This document shows, in pieces, positions 31,465 through 40,402 of a stretch of DNA of 64,000 bases. Within the stretch, counting starts at the first letter, position 1, and each line of letters opens with the position of its first letter. Position numbers and translations under genes: made by a program. Under the pieces are notes generated by a model, which saw nothing but the letters and a program-made list of their open reading frames with translations, searched no databases and was not told the origin of the DNA. Source of the DNA: Burkholderiaceae bacterium (GTDB taxonomy: Bacteria > Pseudomonadota > Gammaproteobacteria > Burkholderiales > Burkholderiaceae_C). Location: the NCBI GenBank assembly GCA_004323695.1, contig SCRU01000059.1, positions 1 through 64,000 on the forward strand, read 5' to 3'.

Positions 31465-33408
31465 ATGCAACACAAGCTACTCCCATTGGCCCCTGGCATT
31501 GCCTACGGACTGCCTTGGCGGTTCAACTTTCGCTCCGGGCGTCGTCCGGAGAGCCTATCGAGGTTCTCTGATCCGGTATTCATTGCAAGCTTGACGGCCG
31601 AGGAGCTCAGGCAATGCGAAGCATCTATCGAGGGACTTCTTGAAAAGTTACTCGAACGCAAGTTGCTTCCTGCCAGGATAACGCGCCACGTAGTCTCCGA
31701 CAAGGTAGCCGAGAAGATCGTTGCTGAGCAAACGGGGGCCGGCGTCAGGGTTGGCAGGGGTTCGAGCCATTTCACTGTCGCTGAAGCGTCCGAATGGATA
31801 GGTCGAAGCGTCAACCGGTTGATCAAAGCTCTGGAGCCAGCGCCGGGCGCTCAGCGCGGGTACATGGGCTTTCGGGAAAGTGACCTGGAGGACATCGGGC
31901 GACACGGGATGGTCCCAAGCCTTTTGGGCAACAAAGCCCAAATCAAAAGAACTGATTCAAGAGGACGCAGGGCCCAATCGACATTTGTCGTTGATCTCTG
32001 CGATCCCGTGACCGAGGCCCAAAGACGATCCAGGATCAATCGCTCACTGCGCCTGATAAGTCCAGATGGCATTATTGCCGGCGATGATTTCAGGTTGGGC
32101 TGGCTCTTGTTTGAGGCACACCGTTTCATTGCGCTCGATCAAAAACCAGCCAGAAGTTCTGAGCAAGTCGTCAAGGCACTTCTGGAAAATAAATCAAGGC
32201 CGGCCCAGGCTCTTGGGAACTTGCTGCGCTCAAGGCTGGAGGAGATTTCCAATAGCAAGGTCTCGGACGAAATCCGGTGGATATTGGCCGTGACGACAAA
32301 AATGTCATCGAGGCCTTTGGCGCTACCAGATGACATGCTGCAAGAGATCTACGGCCTTGGCGGCATTGCCCACGGGCTCGATTCGCTGCGTTGGGCCAGC
32401 GAGCAAACAGGCCTTGGCTACCAGAGAGTTCAATCGAGCCTGCAATTGCTGATCAAGAGAACGTTGGGCATGTCCATTTACTCTCCTGCGTTGCACTGGA
32501 TGAGAGATGAGTTGAAAGTAGCTCAATTCATGGCTGCCAGCGGACTTCAGCACAAATTGGCTCCAAGAATTGGCAAGGTGCATGTAGTCGGGGCGTGCAA
32601 ATTCATAAATGAATTCCTTGGATGGAGACTCCCTGGGCAGGTGATCGGTTTGATCCCTTCAGTTGCCGACGATCCAAAGGAGCCGCTGTTTTTCTGGAGC
32701 AAGGCGATTCCAACGGAGGCTGTCTTGGACGTTTGCAGGAAAGCACTGGACCAAACCATTTTCTCTGGCGCATTCAGCCTGGAGGCGATATCCATTCCCA
32801 ACAGACTGAAGCGAACGTCCTTGACCCGGGAACAGTGTGCTTGTGTCATCGATGCGTGGCCAGCCGCGAGATGGGTTGGAAAGTCTGAGCACGAGTGGGG
32901 AGTCATCCAGACACGAAAATCCGGAAATTTCAGAGAACTACGTCGCGCTCAAGAAGTCCTTGAACAAATACTTCATGTGGCTTGGCCGAAGGCACTTTCC
33001 ATATCAAGTGTCAGGTCTGTTTTACAGAAACCGCTTACCAATGGTCAAGGGAAGGTGCGGCAATTAGCGCCAGACACCGTCCTATTGCAGGCTTGGGGAT
33101 CAGAAGAAGGGATCAAACGAGAGGGAATAAGCCTGAAGCTGGCAAAAGCACCGCCAAATAGCTATTGGCGCGATCGCCAGATGGAGCGGGCCACACTTAA
33201 ATTTCTCCGCAATCGCGGAGGCCAGGCTACCCGCAGCGACCTGATCAAGCATCTACGTTCTGTCGGGAATCCCCAATTTTCATTACACAGAGATCTGCTT
33301 GCACGGGTACGCAATCTTCCATACGTGCTCGAGCCTGACAAGAGCAACTTTGCCTTGCCATCATGGGCGCTTGCTACCGCAAAAGAGGCGGCCCAAACAA
33401 CCGCCTGA
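31465..33408 (+). CDS. large protein of unknown function, possible wHTH regions
   Basis: 647-aa ORF, basic, no confident motif. Confidence 0.65.
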   Translation: MQHKLLPLAPGIAYGLPWRFNFRSGRRPESLSRFSDPVFIASLTAEELRQCEASIEGLLEKLLERKLLPARITRHVVSDKVAEKIVAEQTGAGVRVGRGSSHFTVAEASEWIGRSVNRLIKALEPAPGAQRGYMGFRESDLEDIGRHGMVPSLLGNKAQIKRTDSRGRRAQSTFVVDLCDPVTEAQRRSRINRSLRLISPDGIIAGDDFRLGWLLFEAHRFIALDQKPARSSEQVVKALLENKSRPAQALGNLLRSRLEEISNSKVSDEIRWILAVTTKMSSRPLALPDDMLQEIYGLGGIAHGLDSLRWASEQTGLGYQRVQSSLQLLIKRTLGMSIYSPALHWMRDELKVAQFMAASGLQHKLAPRIGKVHVVGACKFINEFLGWRLPGQVIGLIPSVADDPKEPLFFWSKAIPTEAVLDVCRKALDQTIFSGAFSLEAISIPNRLKRTSLTREQCACVIDAWPAARWVGKSEHEWGVIQTRKSGNFRELRRAQEVLEQILHVAWPKALSISSVRSVLQKPLTNGQGKVRQLAPDTVLLQAWGSEEGIKREGISLKLAKAPPNSYWRDRQMERATLKFLRNRGGQATRSDLIKHLRSVGNPQFSLHRDLLARVRNLPYVLEPDKSNFALPSWALATAKEAAQTTA

Positions 33409-33437
33409 GCTGAAATCGTTTTGCGCCTGCAGTTTCG

Positions 33438-33572
33438 ATGGAAAAGGTGGCGGCCGGGCGCACCTGCCCATGCTGCCGTCGAGGCAACGCGATGGACCTC
33501 TCGGTCCAATCCCCTGGTGGATTGGCAAAAAAGTGCCGCTACTGCGGGCATGAGAAAAGCAGTGGAGTCTAG
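33438..33572 (+). CDS. 44-aa zinc-ribbon microprotein (not in ORF track)
   Basis: MEKVAAGRTCPCCRRGNAMDLSVQSPGGLAKKCRYCGHEKSSGV; close match to the protein at 61152..61352. Confidence 0.7.
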   Translation: MEKVAAGRTCPCCRRGNAMDLSVQSPGGLAKKCRYCGHEKSSGV

Positions 33573-33663
33573 TCGTTGCAGGTGCACCCGCAACATCGGA
33601 AAACCATGCTGAATCGCCACTAACACTGAACACAGTACCGAAAACATTTCAACCGATTGATTC

Positions 33664-33711
33664 TTGGCGTATTACCATTGCGAAACATTATTCGCGCTAG
33701 TAATACGCCAA
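33664..33711. promoter_or_regulatory. 12-bp perfect inverted repeat with nested palindrome, ending 1 nt before ATG
   Basis: TTGGCGTATTAC-N24-GTAATACGCCAA, inner GCGAA-acatta-TTCGC. Confidence 0.6.
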
Positions 33712-33712
33712 A

Positions 33713-35089
33713 ATGAACCAATCCAAACATGCAACCAACTCGAATCCACCCCAGTTCGGCGGATTTTCCAACGCGGCAACTCTAACGGCGGCGGAAACCC
33801 TGTGCTCAGACAGGGACACATGGGACGTCATCCGCGATCGCTGGCTGACCGATAGCACCTTCAGCCTTGCGGTTGGGCGGTCAGTGATTTTCGCCAGCGA
33901 AATTCTCTTGAAGTGCGAAGAGGCGACCGTTGTCCGAAAGATCCAACGGGTATGCAAGTCAGGTGATGCATACGAATTTCAATGGGAGGTGCTCGCCTCC
34001 GATAGAACTCTGCACCTGGCCAAAGACAGCGAATTGAGCCAGCCGCCGTACGTGCCATGGGCGATATTCAAGTCCCTCTTCAAGACCAAGCTCCAAGGTT
34101 TTGGCATCAACGTCGATGAAGTCGATTGGCAGGAGGTAGCCGAGCAGTTCAGCAAGTCGAACGATCCTGGCCCGCGCCAGGCTCAAACGACCAAACAAGA
34201 TGACACTCAGGTCGATGTAGGCGAAGAAATCGATTCGAACGCCCGCGCCATCGATCCTGATGTGCTTGCTGTGCTCAGGGAAGGCAACTGTAACGGCACG
34301 AACTACTTTTTGCCACCCAGGCAGCTTGATCGCAAGCTCTATGAACGCACAAATGCGGTTTTGACCGAGCTGGGTGGAAAATGGAAATCCGGCAAGACCA
34401 AGGCGCATGTCTTCGACATACCTGCCGAAGAGGCTCTATATGCAGCACTTGCGACTGGTCATTACGTCAACTCGAAGGATTTCGGCTTCTTTCCGACTCC
34501 TGAAAACCTGGCCAGGCAAGCGGTCAAACTCGCTTGCCTTATGCCAGGCATGATCGTTCTGGAGCCAAGCGCCGGCCGCGGCGCACTTGCACTGGAGGCA
34601 GCCAAGATCGTCGGCCAGGACAATGTTTATTGCTACGATCTGCTAACGAGCCATGCCGAAACCCTTCGCGAGGCCGGATTCAAAAACACGACGCAAGGGG
34701 ATTTTCTCAAGGCTGAGCCCGTACGCCGGTTCGATGCCGTGGTCATGAATCCGCCATTCGGGCGGCTTCAGGATATAGCTCACGTCGAGCGCGCCGCTCG
34801 ACTACTCGAGCCAGACGGCGTGCTTGTCGCAATCATGGGGCCAGGCTTCAAGTACCGAAGCACGGCTGCAGCGACGAGGTTCCGTGAATTCGCTCAAGAC
34901 TGCGGTGCACGTATCGACGACATCGAAGCGGGGGCATTCAAGAGCGCTGGTACCAATGTTGCAAGTGTCATGGTCCGCATGGAGGCAAAGAATTTCCCCT
35001 GGAATAAAGACGCGCAGGCACAGGCAGACGACCTTACCGATATGTCCGATTCGAACGATCTGCTGCCGATTGAGCGCATGCGCGCATAA
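33713..35089 (+). CDS. SAM-dependent (N6-adenine type) DNA methyltransferase
   Basis: GMIVLEPSAGRGALALEAA (motif I), FDAVVMNPPFGR (motif IV). Confidence 0.85.
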   Translation: MNQSKHATNSNPPQFGGFSNAATLTAAETLCSDRDTWDVIRDRWLTDSTFSLAVGRSVIFASEILLKCEEATVVRKIQRVCKSGDAYEFQWEVLASDRTLHLAKDSELSQPPYVPWAIFKSLFKTKLQGFGINVDEVDWQEVAEQFSKSNDPGPRQAQTTKQDDTQVDVGEEIDSNARAIDPDVLAVLREGNCNGTNYFLPPRQLDRKLYERTNAVLTELGGKWKSGKTKAHVFDIPAEEALYAALATGHYVNSKDFGFFPTPENLARQAVKLACLMPGMIVLEPSAGRGALALEAAKIVGQDNVYCYDLLTSHAETLREAGFKNTTQGDFLKAEPVRRFDAVVMNPPFGRLQDIAHVERAARLLEPDGVLVAIMGPGFKYRSTAAATRFREFAQDCGARIDDIEAGAFKSAGTNVASVMVRMEAKNFPWNKDAQAQADDLTDMSDSNDLLPIERMRA

Positions 35090-35102
35090 CCCGGAACTCA
35101 AT

Positions 35103-35585
35103 ATGGCTAACGTTGACCAAGGCAAGAAGGCGCTCATTGCGGCCGCACTCAAACAGGTCGTCCCTGCTGGGTGGAAGTATTCCCTCTCCGTAGACCGCCA
35201 CAGTACGATCGTCATGACGATTTCGGCCGCCCCCGTGGACTTTTTCGAGGTTGTGCACACCAAACGGAAGGCCCGCAACCCCGAGTCCAATCGCGCATCG
35301 GGCAATATGTCGCTCAACCACTTCCACCTGGGTCAGGTGTTTGATGGCGAGCTCCTGGAAGTTTTCAAGCGAATCACGGCTGCCCTCAACACCGGGAACC
35401 ATGACAGGAGCGACCCCATGACCGATTACTTTGACGTTGGACATTACGTCGAAATCAACGTAGGACGCTGGAACAAACCGTTCGTGTGCACGGCTCCCCC
35501 GCATACAGCAGAGACGGTCGAATCTGCAACTGAGTATTTCCGCGATGAGGATGGGCAGTCTTCATCCGAGACCCCGCGCGGATGA
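35103..35585 (+). CDS. hypothetical protein; ends ETPRG
   Basis: MANVDQGKKALIAAALKQVVPAGWKYSLSV...SSSETPRG. Confidence 0.6.
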   Translation: MANVDQGKKALIAAALKQVVPAGWKYSLSVDRHSTIVMTISAAPVDFFEVVHTKRKARNPESNRASGNMSLNHFHLGQVFDGELLEVFKRITAALNTGNHDRSDPMTDYFDVGHYVEINVGRWNKPFVCTAPPHTAETVESATEYFRDEDGQSSSETPRG

Positions 35586-35631
35586 TGCGACCTTAGGCGA
35601 CTTTCCATTTCACCAGAGAGGAGATCCCAGA

Positions 35632-36318
35632 ATGTCATACGACGCCCGAGTCACATTTGAAGCTTGCATTCGCGATGACGTCACCCGCGAGCAAGTCGCA
35701 GCGGCGGTTCGCCCGCTACTGGACTATTCCGGCACGGAGCTTCGTGTCACAGAAGACCCCATGGCAAGCAAGATGGTCGCTCTCGAAGGGGGGCTGCTCA
35801 TCGTGTCGATTGATGATGCTGTTGGTTACTCGTTTCAACAAGAAATTTTCCAGCCAGTTGTTCAAGCTGTCGGGCTTCTGGTCAGCGAGCCATTCGAGGC
35901 TTGCCTGGAGAACCAAGACACCGGCGACGCTGACGAACGGTATATGACCCTGATTGGCGGGCCCAAGGGAATGATCCCTGAATACCTTTCAAAGTGTACC
36001 AAGGAGGAGATCGACGGCATGCTCTCTCGGATCGTCTTGCCGCCGGGGACCGGTGGCATTTCCATTGACGAGATGGCACACACCAATTACGTTCGCCTCT
36101 CCACCATCGCGAGTGGTTCAGGAGATCAGGAGCCGGTCGACCGGTTTGTCGTGAACCTGGACGGGCTCGTTCTTGACGAGCACAAGCGTGGTCGGATCGC
36201 AAGGCTCACAGCCTTGCTGGCACGAGAAATAGCAAGCGAGGAACACTCCATCAACTTGGCCAGTGCTGTCGACCAGGAAAGACCAGTCGATGAAACAGCG
36301 CAATACCCAATGGGGTAA
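35632..36318 (+). CDS. hypothetical protein
   Basis: MSYDARVTFEACIRDDVTREQ..., SD-like gagaggag upstream. Confidence 0.6.
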   Translation: MSYDARVTFEACIRDDVTREQVAAAVRPLLDYSGTELRVTEDPMASKMVALEGGLLIVSIDDAVGYSFQQEIFQPVVQAVGLLVSEPFEACLENQDTGDADERYMTLIGGPKGMIPEYLSKCTKEEIDGMLSRIVLPPGTGGISIDEMAHTNYVRLSTIASGSGDQEPVDRFVVNLDGLVLDEHKRGRIARLTALLAREIASEEHSINLASAVDQERPVDETAQYPMG

Positions 36319-36381
36319 TTCCTCGAGCTCGTCTAGTCCATCCCCACAAGCATTCAAGAGCAATTTCCGAAAGAGCACAAA

Positions 36382-36750
36382 ATGTCCACAAAGAACCTAC
36401 CCTCCATGTCTCCCACAATCCTGCCCCAGATCCAGGATGTTCACGACCTCATTGATGCGGCGCGCGAGGCGAGTTCCGTGATTGTCGATCCGGCATTGAA
36501 GGCAAAATTGGACAGCGCCATCAACGCTTTCACAATGACGAGAACTACTCAGGCATGGGCCATCGAAGACGTCATAAACCAGGCTGAAAATTGGGCAGAG
36601 GTAGATCTGACCGAAGATCAGGCCAGGGCAATTCTTTTCAAAATGGGAGGTTTCGATGAGCTCTTCGATCAAGAACTCGAGTCGTTCCGCAGCGAAGTAA
36701 CTTCAGCCATCGAATCAGGAGCCGACGAAACCAGTCCAGAAAAGTTATGA
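36382..36750 (+). CDS. hypothetical protein
   Basis: 122-aa ORF. Confidence 0.5.
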   Translation: MSTKNLPSMSPTILPQIQDVHDLIDAAREASSVIVDPALKAKLDSAINAFTMTRTTQAWAIEDVINQAENWAEVDLTEDQARAILFKMGGFDELFDQELESFRSEVTSAIESGADETSPEKL

Positions 36751-36775
36751 GGACCGGCGGCTTCTGAGTACAGCC

Positions 36776-37255
36776 TTAGTCGTCGGCACGCTCTTGCACC
36801 AACTCAATTTCCATAAGATGCGTTCGAAGGGCCCTCTTCCCCTTTGAGTTGCTCGCGCGCCAGACGCGGGCCGCAAGTTCAAGGAAGCGCTGCTCGGCTG
36901 CATCGGCGGCCGTCTTCTCCTGTTCATCGCGCTCGTAGTCGAGCCATCCCACGGGCCGGCGACAATGTTTCTCGATCTGTCGCGCGAGCTTGTCGTTGAT
37001 AATCCTCACGCCCTTGATCTGACTCCACATGGTGGGGTGCACCTGGATGTGAGCGGCAAACGCCTTCTCAATGCCGTTGGGCGGAGTGTCCGCGGCGATC
37101 GCTGCTCGAGCGAACTCCTTGAATAAAAACTGCACATTGTTCTTGCGGTGCAGGACAATATCTTGATCTGAGGTGGTCGTGTTCACTGGAGTCGTGTGAT
37201 TCAGTCTGTGATGAAATTGCAACGCGAAAATTATTTTCAAAAAAGATTGTCTCAA
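36776..37255 (-). CDS. putative HTH DNA-binding protein
   Basis: GIEKAFAAHIQVHPTMWSQIKGVRIINDKLARQIEKHCRRPVGWLD resembles phage/plasmid XRE-like regulators. Confidence 0.6.
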   Translation of the reverse strand: MRQSFLKIIFALQFHHRLNHTTPVNTTTSDQDIVLHRKNNVQFLFKEFARAAIAADTPPNGIEKAFAAHIQVHPTMWSQIKGVRIINDKLARQIEKHCRRPVGWLDYERDEQEKTAADAAEQRFLELAARVWRASNSKGKRALRTHLMEIELVQERADD

Positions 37256-37268
37256 ACCTTGCGCACTG

Positions 37269-37314
37269 AGTAAAGAACGTTTACTATTCCCCGTATCGAC
37301 GAAATAGCTTCGTC
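37269..37314. promoter_or_regulatory. two 6-N5-6 palindromes
   Basis: AGTAAA-gaacg-TTTACT and GACGAA-atagc-TTCGTC. Confidence 0.4.
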
Positions 37315-37571
37315 AAATTTTTCAACCAACACAAACTGACCCAACAGGAACCATCGTGAAAACCAGACTGACCGCAACAAGCATTCGACCCGCATCGGGC
37401 CGGGCGTTGGCGCACGTCACGATGTGTGGCGGCTTTGGGCGGTCCAGTTCAAACCTGAATCAGCACCCGAGGTCCCAATCCATGCCAGCCACGTTGTGGC
37501 TCCAAGGTTATGAGGATCAGGTGCAGCCGGGCGGAGGCAGCGCATAAGCGCAACCCTTCAAAACTCTCTCA

Positions 37572-37608
37572 AAAGAGGCCCGGGCACCGAAAGGTTCCGG
37601 GCCTCTTT
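37572..37608 (+). terminator. Rho-independent-like terminator before tRNA array
   Basis: AAAGAGGCCCGG...CCGGGCCTCTTT then gttttg. Confidence 0.75.
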
Positions 37609-37799
37609 GTTTTGTTCAACCCGAGTCGTGCCAGTCACGACTCACCAACCGCAGGACAGTGTGATACGTCGCCGCCCTGCCCTCGCAGTGATCGCGCTGC
37701 GTTGTACTCACCCGCCGTGTGGCGCCGGTGGGTGATCGTTAAAAATTCGCAGCGGCTTCGAGCCCCTCACTGGTGGGGCCAACGAGGCCGCAAAAACAA

Positions 37800-37874
37800 G
37801 CAGATGTAGCTCAGTGGTAGAGCGGGACGTTGCCAACGTCCAGGCCGCGAGTCCGATCCTCGCCATCTGCTCCA
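37800..37874 (+). tRNA. tRNA-Gly(GCC)
   Basis: cloverleaf, loop TTGCCAA, CCA encoded. Confidence 0.9.
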
Positions 37875-38044
37875 TTTCGGGTGTGCCTACGCAACACCGC
37901 CGATCAAGCCTGGCTGATGGCTCGTCGGGATGTGCGTGCCTGAAGCCCGTGCAGCGAGATCTCCAGTGCGTTCGTGGGACTTGACCCTTGTGGTTTAGCG
38001 GGCGCTGCTCTCGCGTGTGGACACAACCGAAATGGACATTTTTT

Positions 38045-38121
38045 GCCCCGGTGGCGGAATTGGTAGACGCACTGGTCTTAGGTATCAGCAGCTGAGAGTT
38101 CGAGTCTCTCTTGGGGCACCA
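38045..38121 (+). tRNA. tRNA-Leu(TAG) with short variable loop
   Basis: Leu-type D-arm GCGGAATTGGTAGACGC, loop CTTAGGT, only 5-nt variable region CAGCT. Confidence 0.85.
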
Positions 38122-38140
38122 GCTTCATCGTGAATTCAAT

Positions 38141-38216
<76 letters not shown>

Positions 38217-38255
38217 CTCATTTAATTTGTGTCGTAATATCTACACGTCCTTTTC

Positions 38256-38332
38256 GCCCCTGTAACTCAATTGGCAGAGTAACTCCCCTGTAAGGAGTAG
38301 GTTGACCGTTCGAAGCGTGTCCGGGGGCACCA
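38256..38332 (+). tRNA. tRNA-Thr(TGT), C33, weak T-stem
   Basis: stem ACTCC/GGAGT, loop CCTGTAA. Confidence 0.75.
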
Positions 38333-38343
38333 ATTTTTAGTTT

Positions 38344-38420
38344 GTCGCGTTCGTCTAGCGGCTCAGGACACGAGGTTTTCATCCTCGTAGACGCGGGTTC
38401 GAATCCCGGACGCGACTCCA
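38344..38420 (+). tRNA. tRNA-Glu(TTC)
   Basis: loop TTTTCAT. Confidence 0.92.
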
Positions 38421-38431
38421 GTACAAGTTAG

Positions 38432-38507
38432 CGCAGGGAGTCTGTTGGTTGGCCGCGTGGTTTCATACGCCACTGCGACGCGAGTTCGATTCTCGCCCCT
38501 GCAACCA
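38432..38507 (+). tRNA. tRNA-Met(CAT), initiator-like C1:A72
   Basis: CGCAGGG...CCCTGCAACCA, loop TTCATAC; D-arm irregular. Confidence 0.75.
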
Positions 38508-38514
38508 AATTTTT

Positions 38515-38591
38515 TGGCCTTTAGCCAAGTGGTCTACGGCACCGGGTTTTGATCCCGGCATTCCAAGGTTCGAATCCTTGAAGGCCTGCCA
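38515..38591 (+). tRNA. tRNA-Gln(TTG)
   Basis: loop TTTTGAT. Confidence 0.9.
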
Positions 38592-38596
38592 GTTTT

Positions 38597-38673
<77 letters not shown>

Positions 38674-38781
38674 ATATCAAAGAGACCCAAGCGGGACAGG
38701 GCGATTTCGATCGTTCTCCCGTGGAAACCGGACGCAAAGATTGGGCGTCGCCGGAACTCGTAACCGGACACTATATTTTCA

Positions 38782-38870
38782 GGAGCATTGGCCGAGAGGT
38801 CCAAGGCAATGGATTGCTAATCCATGGTCGCGCAAGCGGCCCGCTGGTTCGAATCCAGCATGCTCCGCCA
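38782..38870 (+). tRNA. tRNA-Ser(GCT)
   Basis: class II, loop TTGCTAA. Confidence 0.92.
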
Positions 38871-38877
38871 TTTTTTT

Positions 38878-38954
38878 GGGGATGTAGCTCATTTGGGTAG
38901 AGCGGCCGCCCTGCAAGCGGCAGGTAGTCGGTTCGAAGCCGACCTTCTCCACCA
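38878..38954 (+). tRNA. tRNA-Ala(TGC), C33
   Basis: stem GCCGC/GCGGC, loop CCTGCAA. Confidence 0.82.
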
Positions 38955-38959
38955 GTTTT

Positions 38960-39036
38960 TCCCTTGTAGCTCAGTTTGGTAGAGCGCCGCACTGTTAATG
39001 CGGATGTCACATGTTCAAGTCATGTCTGGGGAGCCA
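38960..39036 (+). tRNA. tRNA-Asn(GTT)
   Basis: loop CTGTTAA. Confidence 0.9.
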
Positions 39037-39049
39037 GTTTTGAGGTTGT

Positions 39050-39127
39050 TGGGGCGTGGTGCGAGTGGTCCAAGCCGTTGCGTTCTGAGCGCAAATTTCG
39101 TCGGTTCGAATCCGACCGCCCTTACCA
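39050..39127 (+). tRNA. tRNA-Gln(CTG)
   Basis: stem TTGCG/CGCAA, loop TTCTGAG; D-arm and acceptor atypical. Confidence 0.6.
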
Positions 39128-39134
39128 AATTTTT

Positions 39135-39210
39135 GTTCCGCTAACTCAGTGGCCAGAGTGCCTCCCTGTCTAGGAGGAAGCCAGGGGTCCGACTCCCCTG
39201 CGGAACGCCA
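39135..39210 (+). tRNA. tRNA-Asp(GTC)
   Basis: loop CTGTCTA. Confidence 0.9.
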
Positions 39211-39216
39211 GATCAT

Positions 39217-39292
39217 GCCGTGATAGCTCAGTTGGTAGAGCGCTGCGTTGAAGGCGCAGGCGTCGATGGTTCGAATCCATCTTGCGGCACCA
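39217..39292 (+). tRNA. tRNA-Phe(GAA)
   Basis: loop TTGAAGG. Confidence 0.9.
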
Positions 39293-39315
39293 GTTGTGCA
39301 ATCTTATGCGGTTAT

Positions 39316-39403
39316 GGAAGGTTGGGCGAGTGGCCAAAGCCGGCTGCCCTGAAAGCAGCAGTCCTTCGGGGCGCGCGAGTTCGAATCTACGCACCTTCCG
39401 CCA
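39316..39403 (+). tRNA. tRNA-Ser(TGA), C33, bulged T-stem
   Basis: class II, loop CCTGAAA. Confidence 0.8.
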
Positions 39404-39410
39404 GATACAT

Positions 39411-39502
39411 GGAGAAGTGCCAGAGAGGCCAAATGGCGCACGTTGGAAACGTGATGGTCGCAGCGATGCGGCACAGGAGTTCGATTCTCCTCTTCTCCGC
39501 CA
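39411..39502 (+). tRNA. tRNA-Ser(GGA)
   Basis: class II, loop TTGGAAA. Confidence 0.88.
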
Positions 39503-39515
39503 ATAAATTGAACAT

Positions 39516-39605
39516 GGATGCGTGCCGGAGAGGCCTATCGGCGCTGTTTCGAAAACAGATGGTCGCGCAAGCGGCACGAGCGTTCGATTCGCTCCGCATC
39601 CGCCA
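39516..39605 (+). tRNA. tRNA-Ser(CGA)
   Basis: class II, loop TTCGAAA. Confidence 0.88.
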
Positions 39606-39626
39606 GTCATTCAATTCAATGAATTC

Positions 39627-39703
39627 CCCGCGTTGGCTCAACTGGATAGAGCATTTGCCTACGAAGCAAAAGTGTGCACGTTCGAATCGTGTGCGCGGGG
39701 CCA
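39627..39703 (+). tRNA. tRNA-Arg(ACG)
   Basis: loop CTACGAA. Confidence 0.9.
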
Positions 39704-39872
39704 AGTTTGAGACTGGAGCATAACCCTGCAAGGCTGCGCTCCAGGCGCCGGGAGTGTGTTGGTCAGCACTCCGTCCCAGCGCAGCGGTGAACGGGCTTGC
39801 AGGCCCTTGTATCCGCCAGCAGGGAGGGCAGCCACGGTTCGAATCCGTGACGGCTTGCTCAATTCAATACCA

Positions 39873-39961
39873 GGATCGTGAGAAGCACTGGCGACTTCAG
39901 GTGGCTGTAACCCACCCCTCCTTCGGGATACCACTTCGTTCGACTCGAAGACGATCCACCA
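39873..39961 (+). tRNA. tRNA-Tyr(GTA)
   Basis: GGATCGT/ACGATCC acceptor, loop CTGTAAC, long variable arm. Confidence 0.82.
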
Positions 39962-39968
39962 CTATTTT

Positions 39969-40042
39969 GCGGCCTTGGCCTATCGGTTGGGCTTCTGCCT
40001 TCCAAGCAGATGAGGCGAGTTCGATTCTCGCAGGCCGCTCCA
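39969..40042 (+). tRNA. tRNA-Gly(TCC)
   Basis: loop CTTCCAA. Confidence 0.9.
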
Positions 40043-40060
40043 CATTTTATAGCATCAGAT

Positions 40061-40137
40061 GCCGCGTTAGCTCAGTGGACAGAGCCACCCCCTCCTAGCG
40101 GGTTAGGTCGGCGGTTCGAATCCGTCACGCGGCTCCA
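40061..40137 (+). tRNA. tRNA-Arg(CCT)
   Basis: loop CTCCTAG, C31:C39 mismatch. Confidence 0.82.
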
Positions 40138-40145
40138 ATTCATTT

Positions 40146-40233
40146 CAAGCAGTAGCCAAGAGGCCGAAGGCGATGGTCTGCAAAACCGTCGAGCGCATGC
40201 TCCGCGCGAGTTCGAATCTCGCCTGCTTGTCCA
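40146..40233 (+). tRNA. tRNA-Cys(GCA) with long variable arm
   Basis: loop CTGCAAA, 16-nt variable region with GAGC-GCAT-GCTC stem, discriminator T73. Confidence 0.85.
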
Positions 40234-40239
40234 GATTTC

Positions 40240-40315
40240 GCCTCTTTAGTTCAGGGGATAGAACGGCGGATTTCTACATCGCGCGTCGGCGGTTCGAATC
40301 CGTCAAGAGGCTCCA
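40240..40315 (+). tRNA. tRNA-Arg(TCT)
   Basis: loop TTTCTAC. Confidence 0.85.
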
Positions 40316-40402
40316 CACCAATGGCGTTTCGCTCACGCAAGAAATCGTCATCACCTTGTCGCGAATCAGCGCCAACATCAACTCAACTGAAAGGAGACCG
40401 CC

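Noticed and set aside
37356-37547. 63-aa ORF before the tRNA-array terminator
   Set aside because: Composition not protein-like; may be leader RNA, no support for CDS.
39704-39872. Possible additional tRNA: T-arm CACGG-TTCGAAT-CCGTG
   Set aside because: No consistent acceptor, anticodon arm or CCA; probably a decayed tRNA, not counted.
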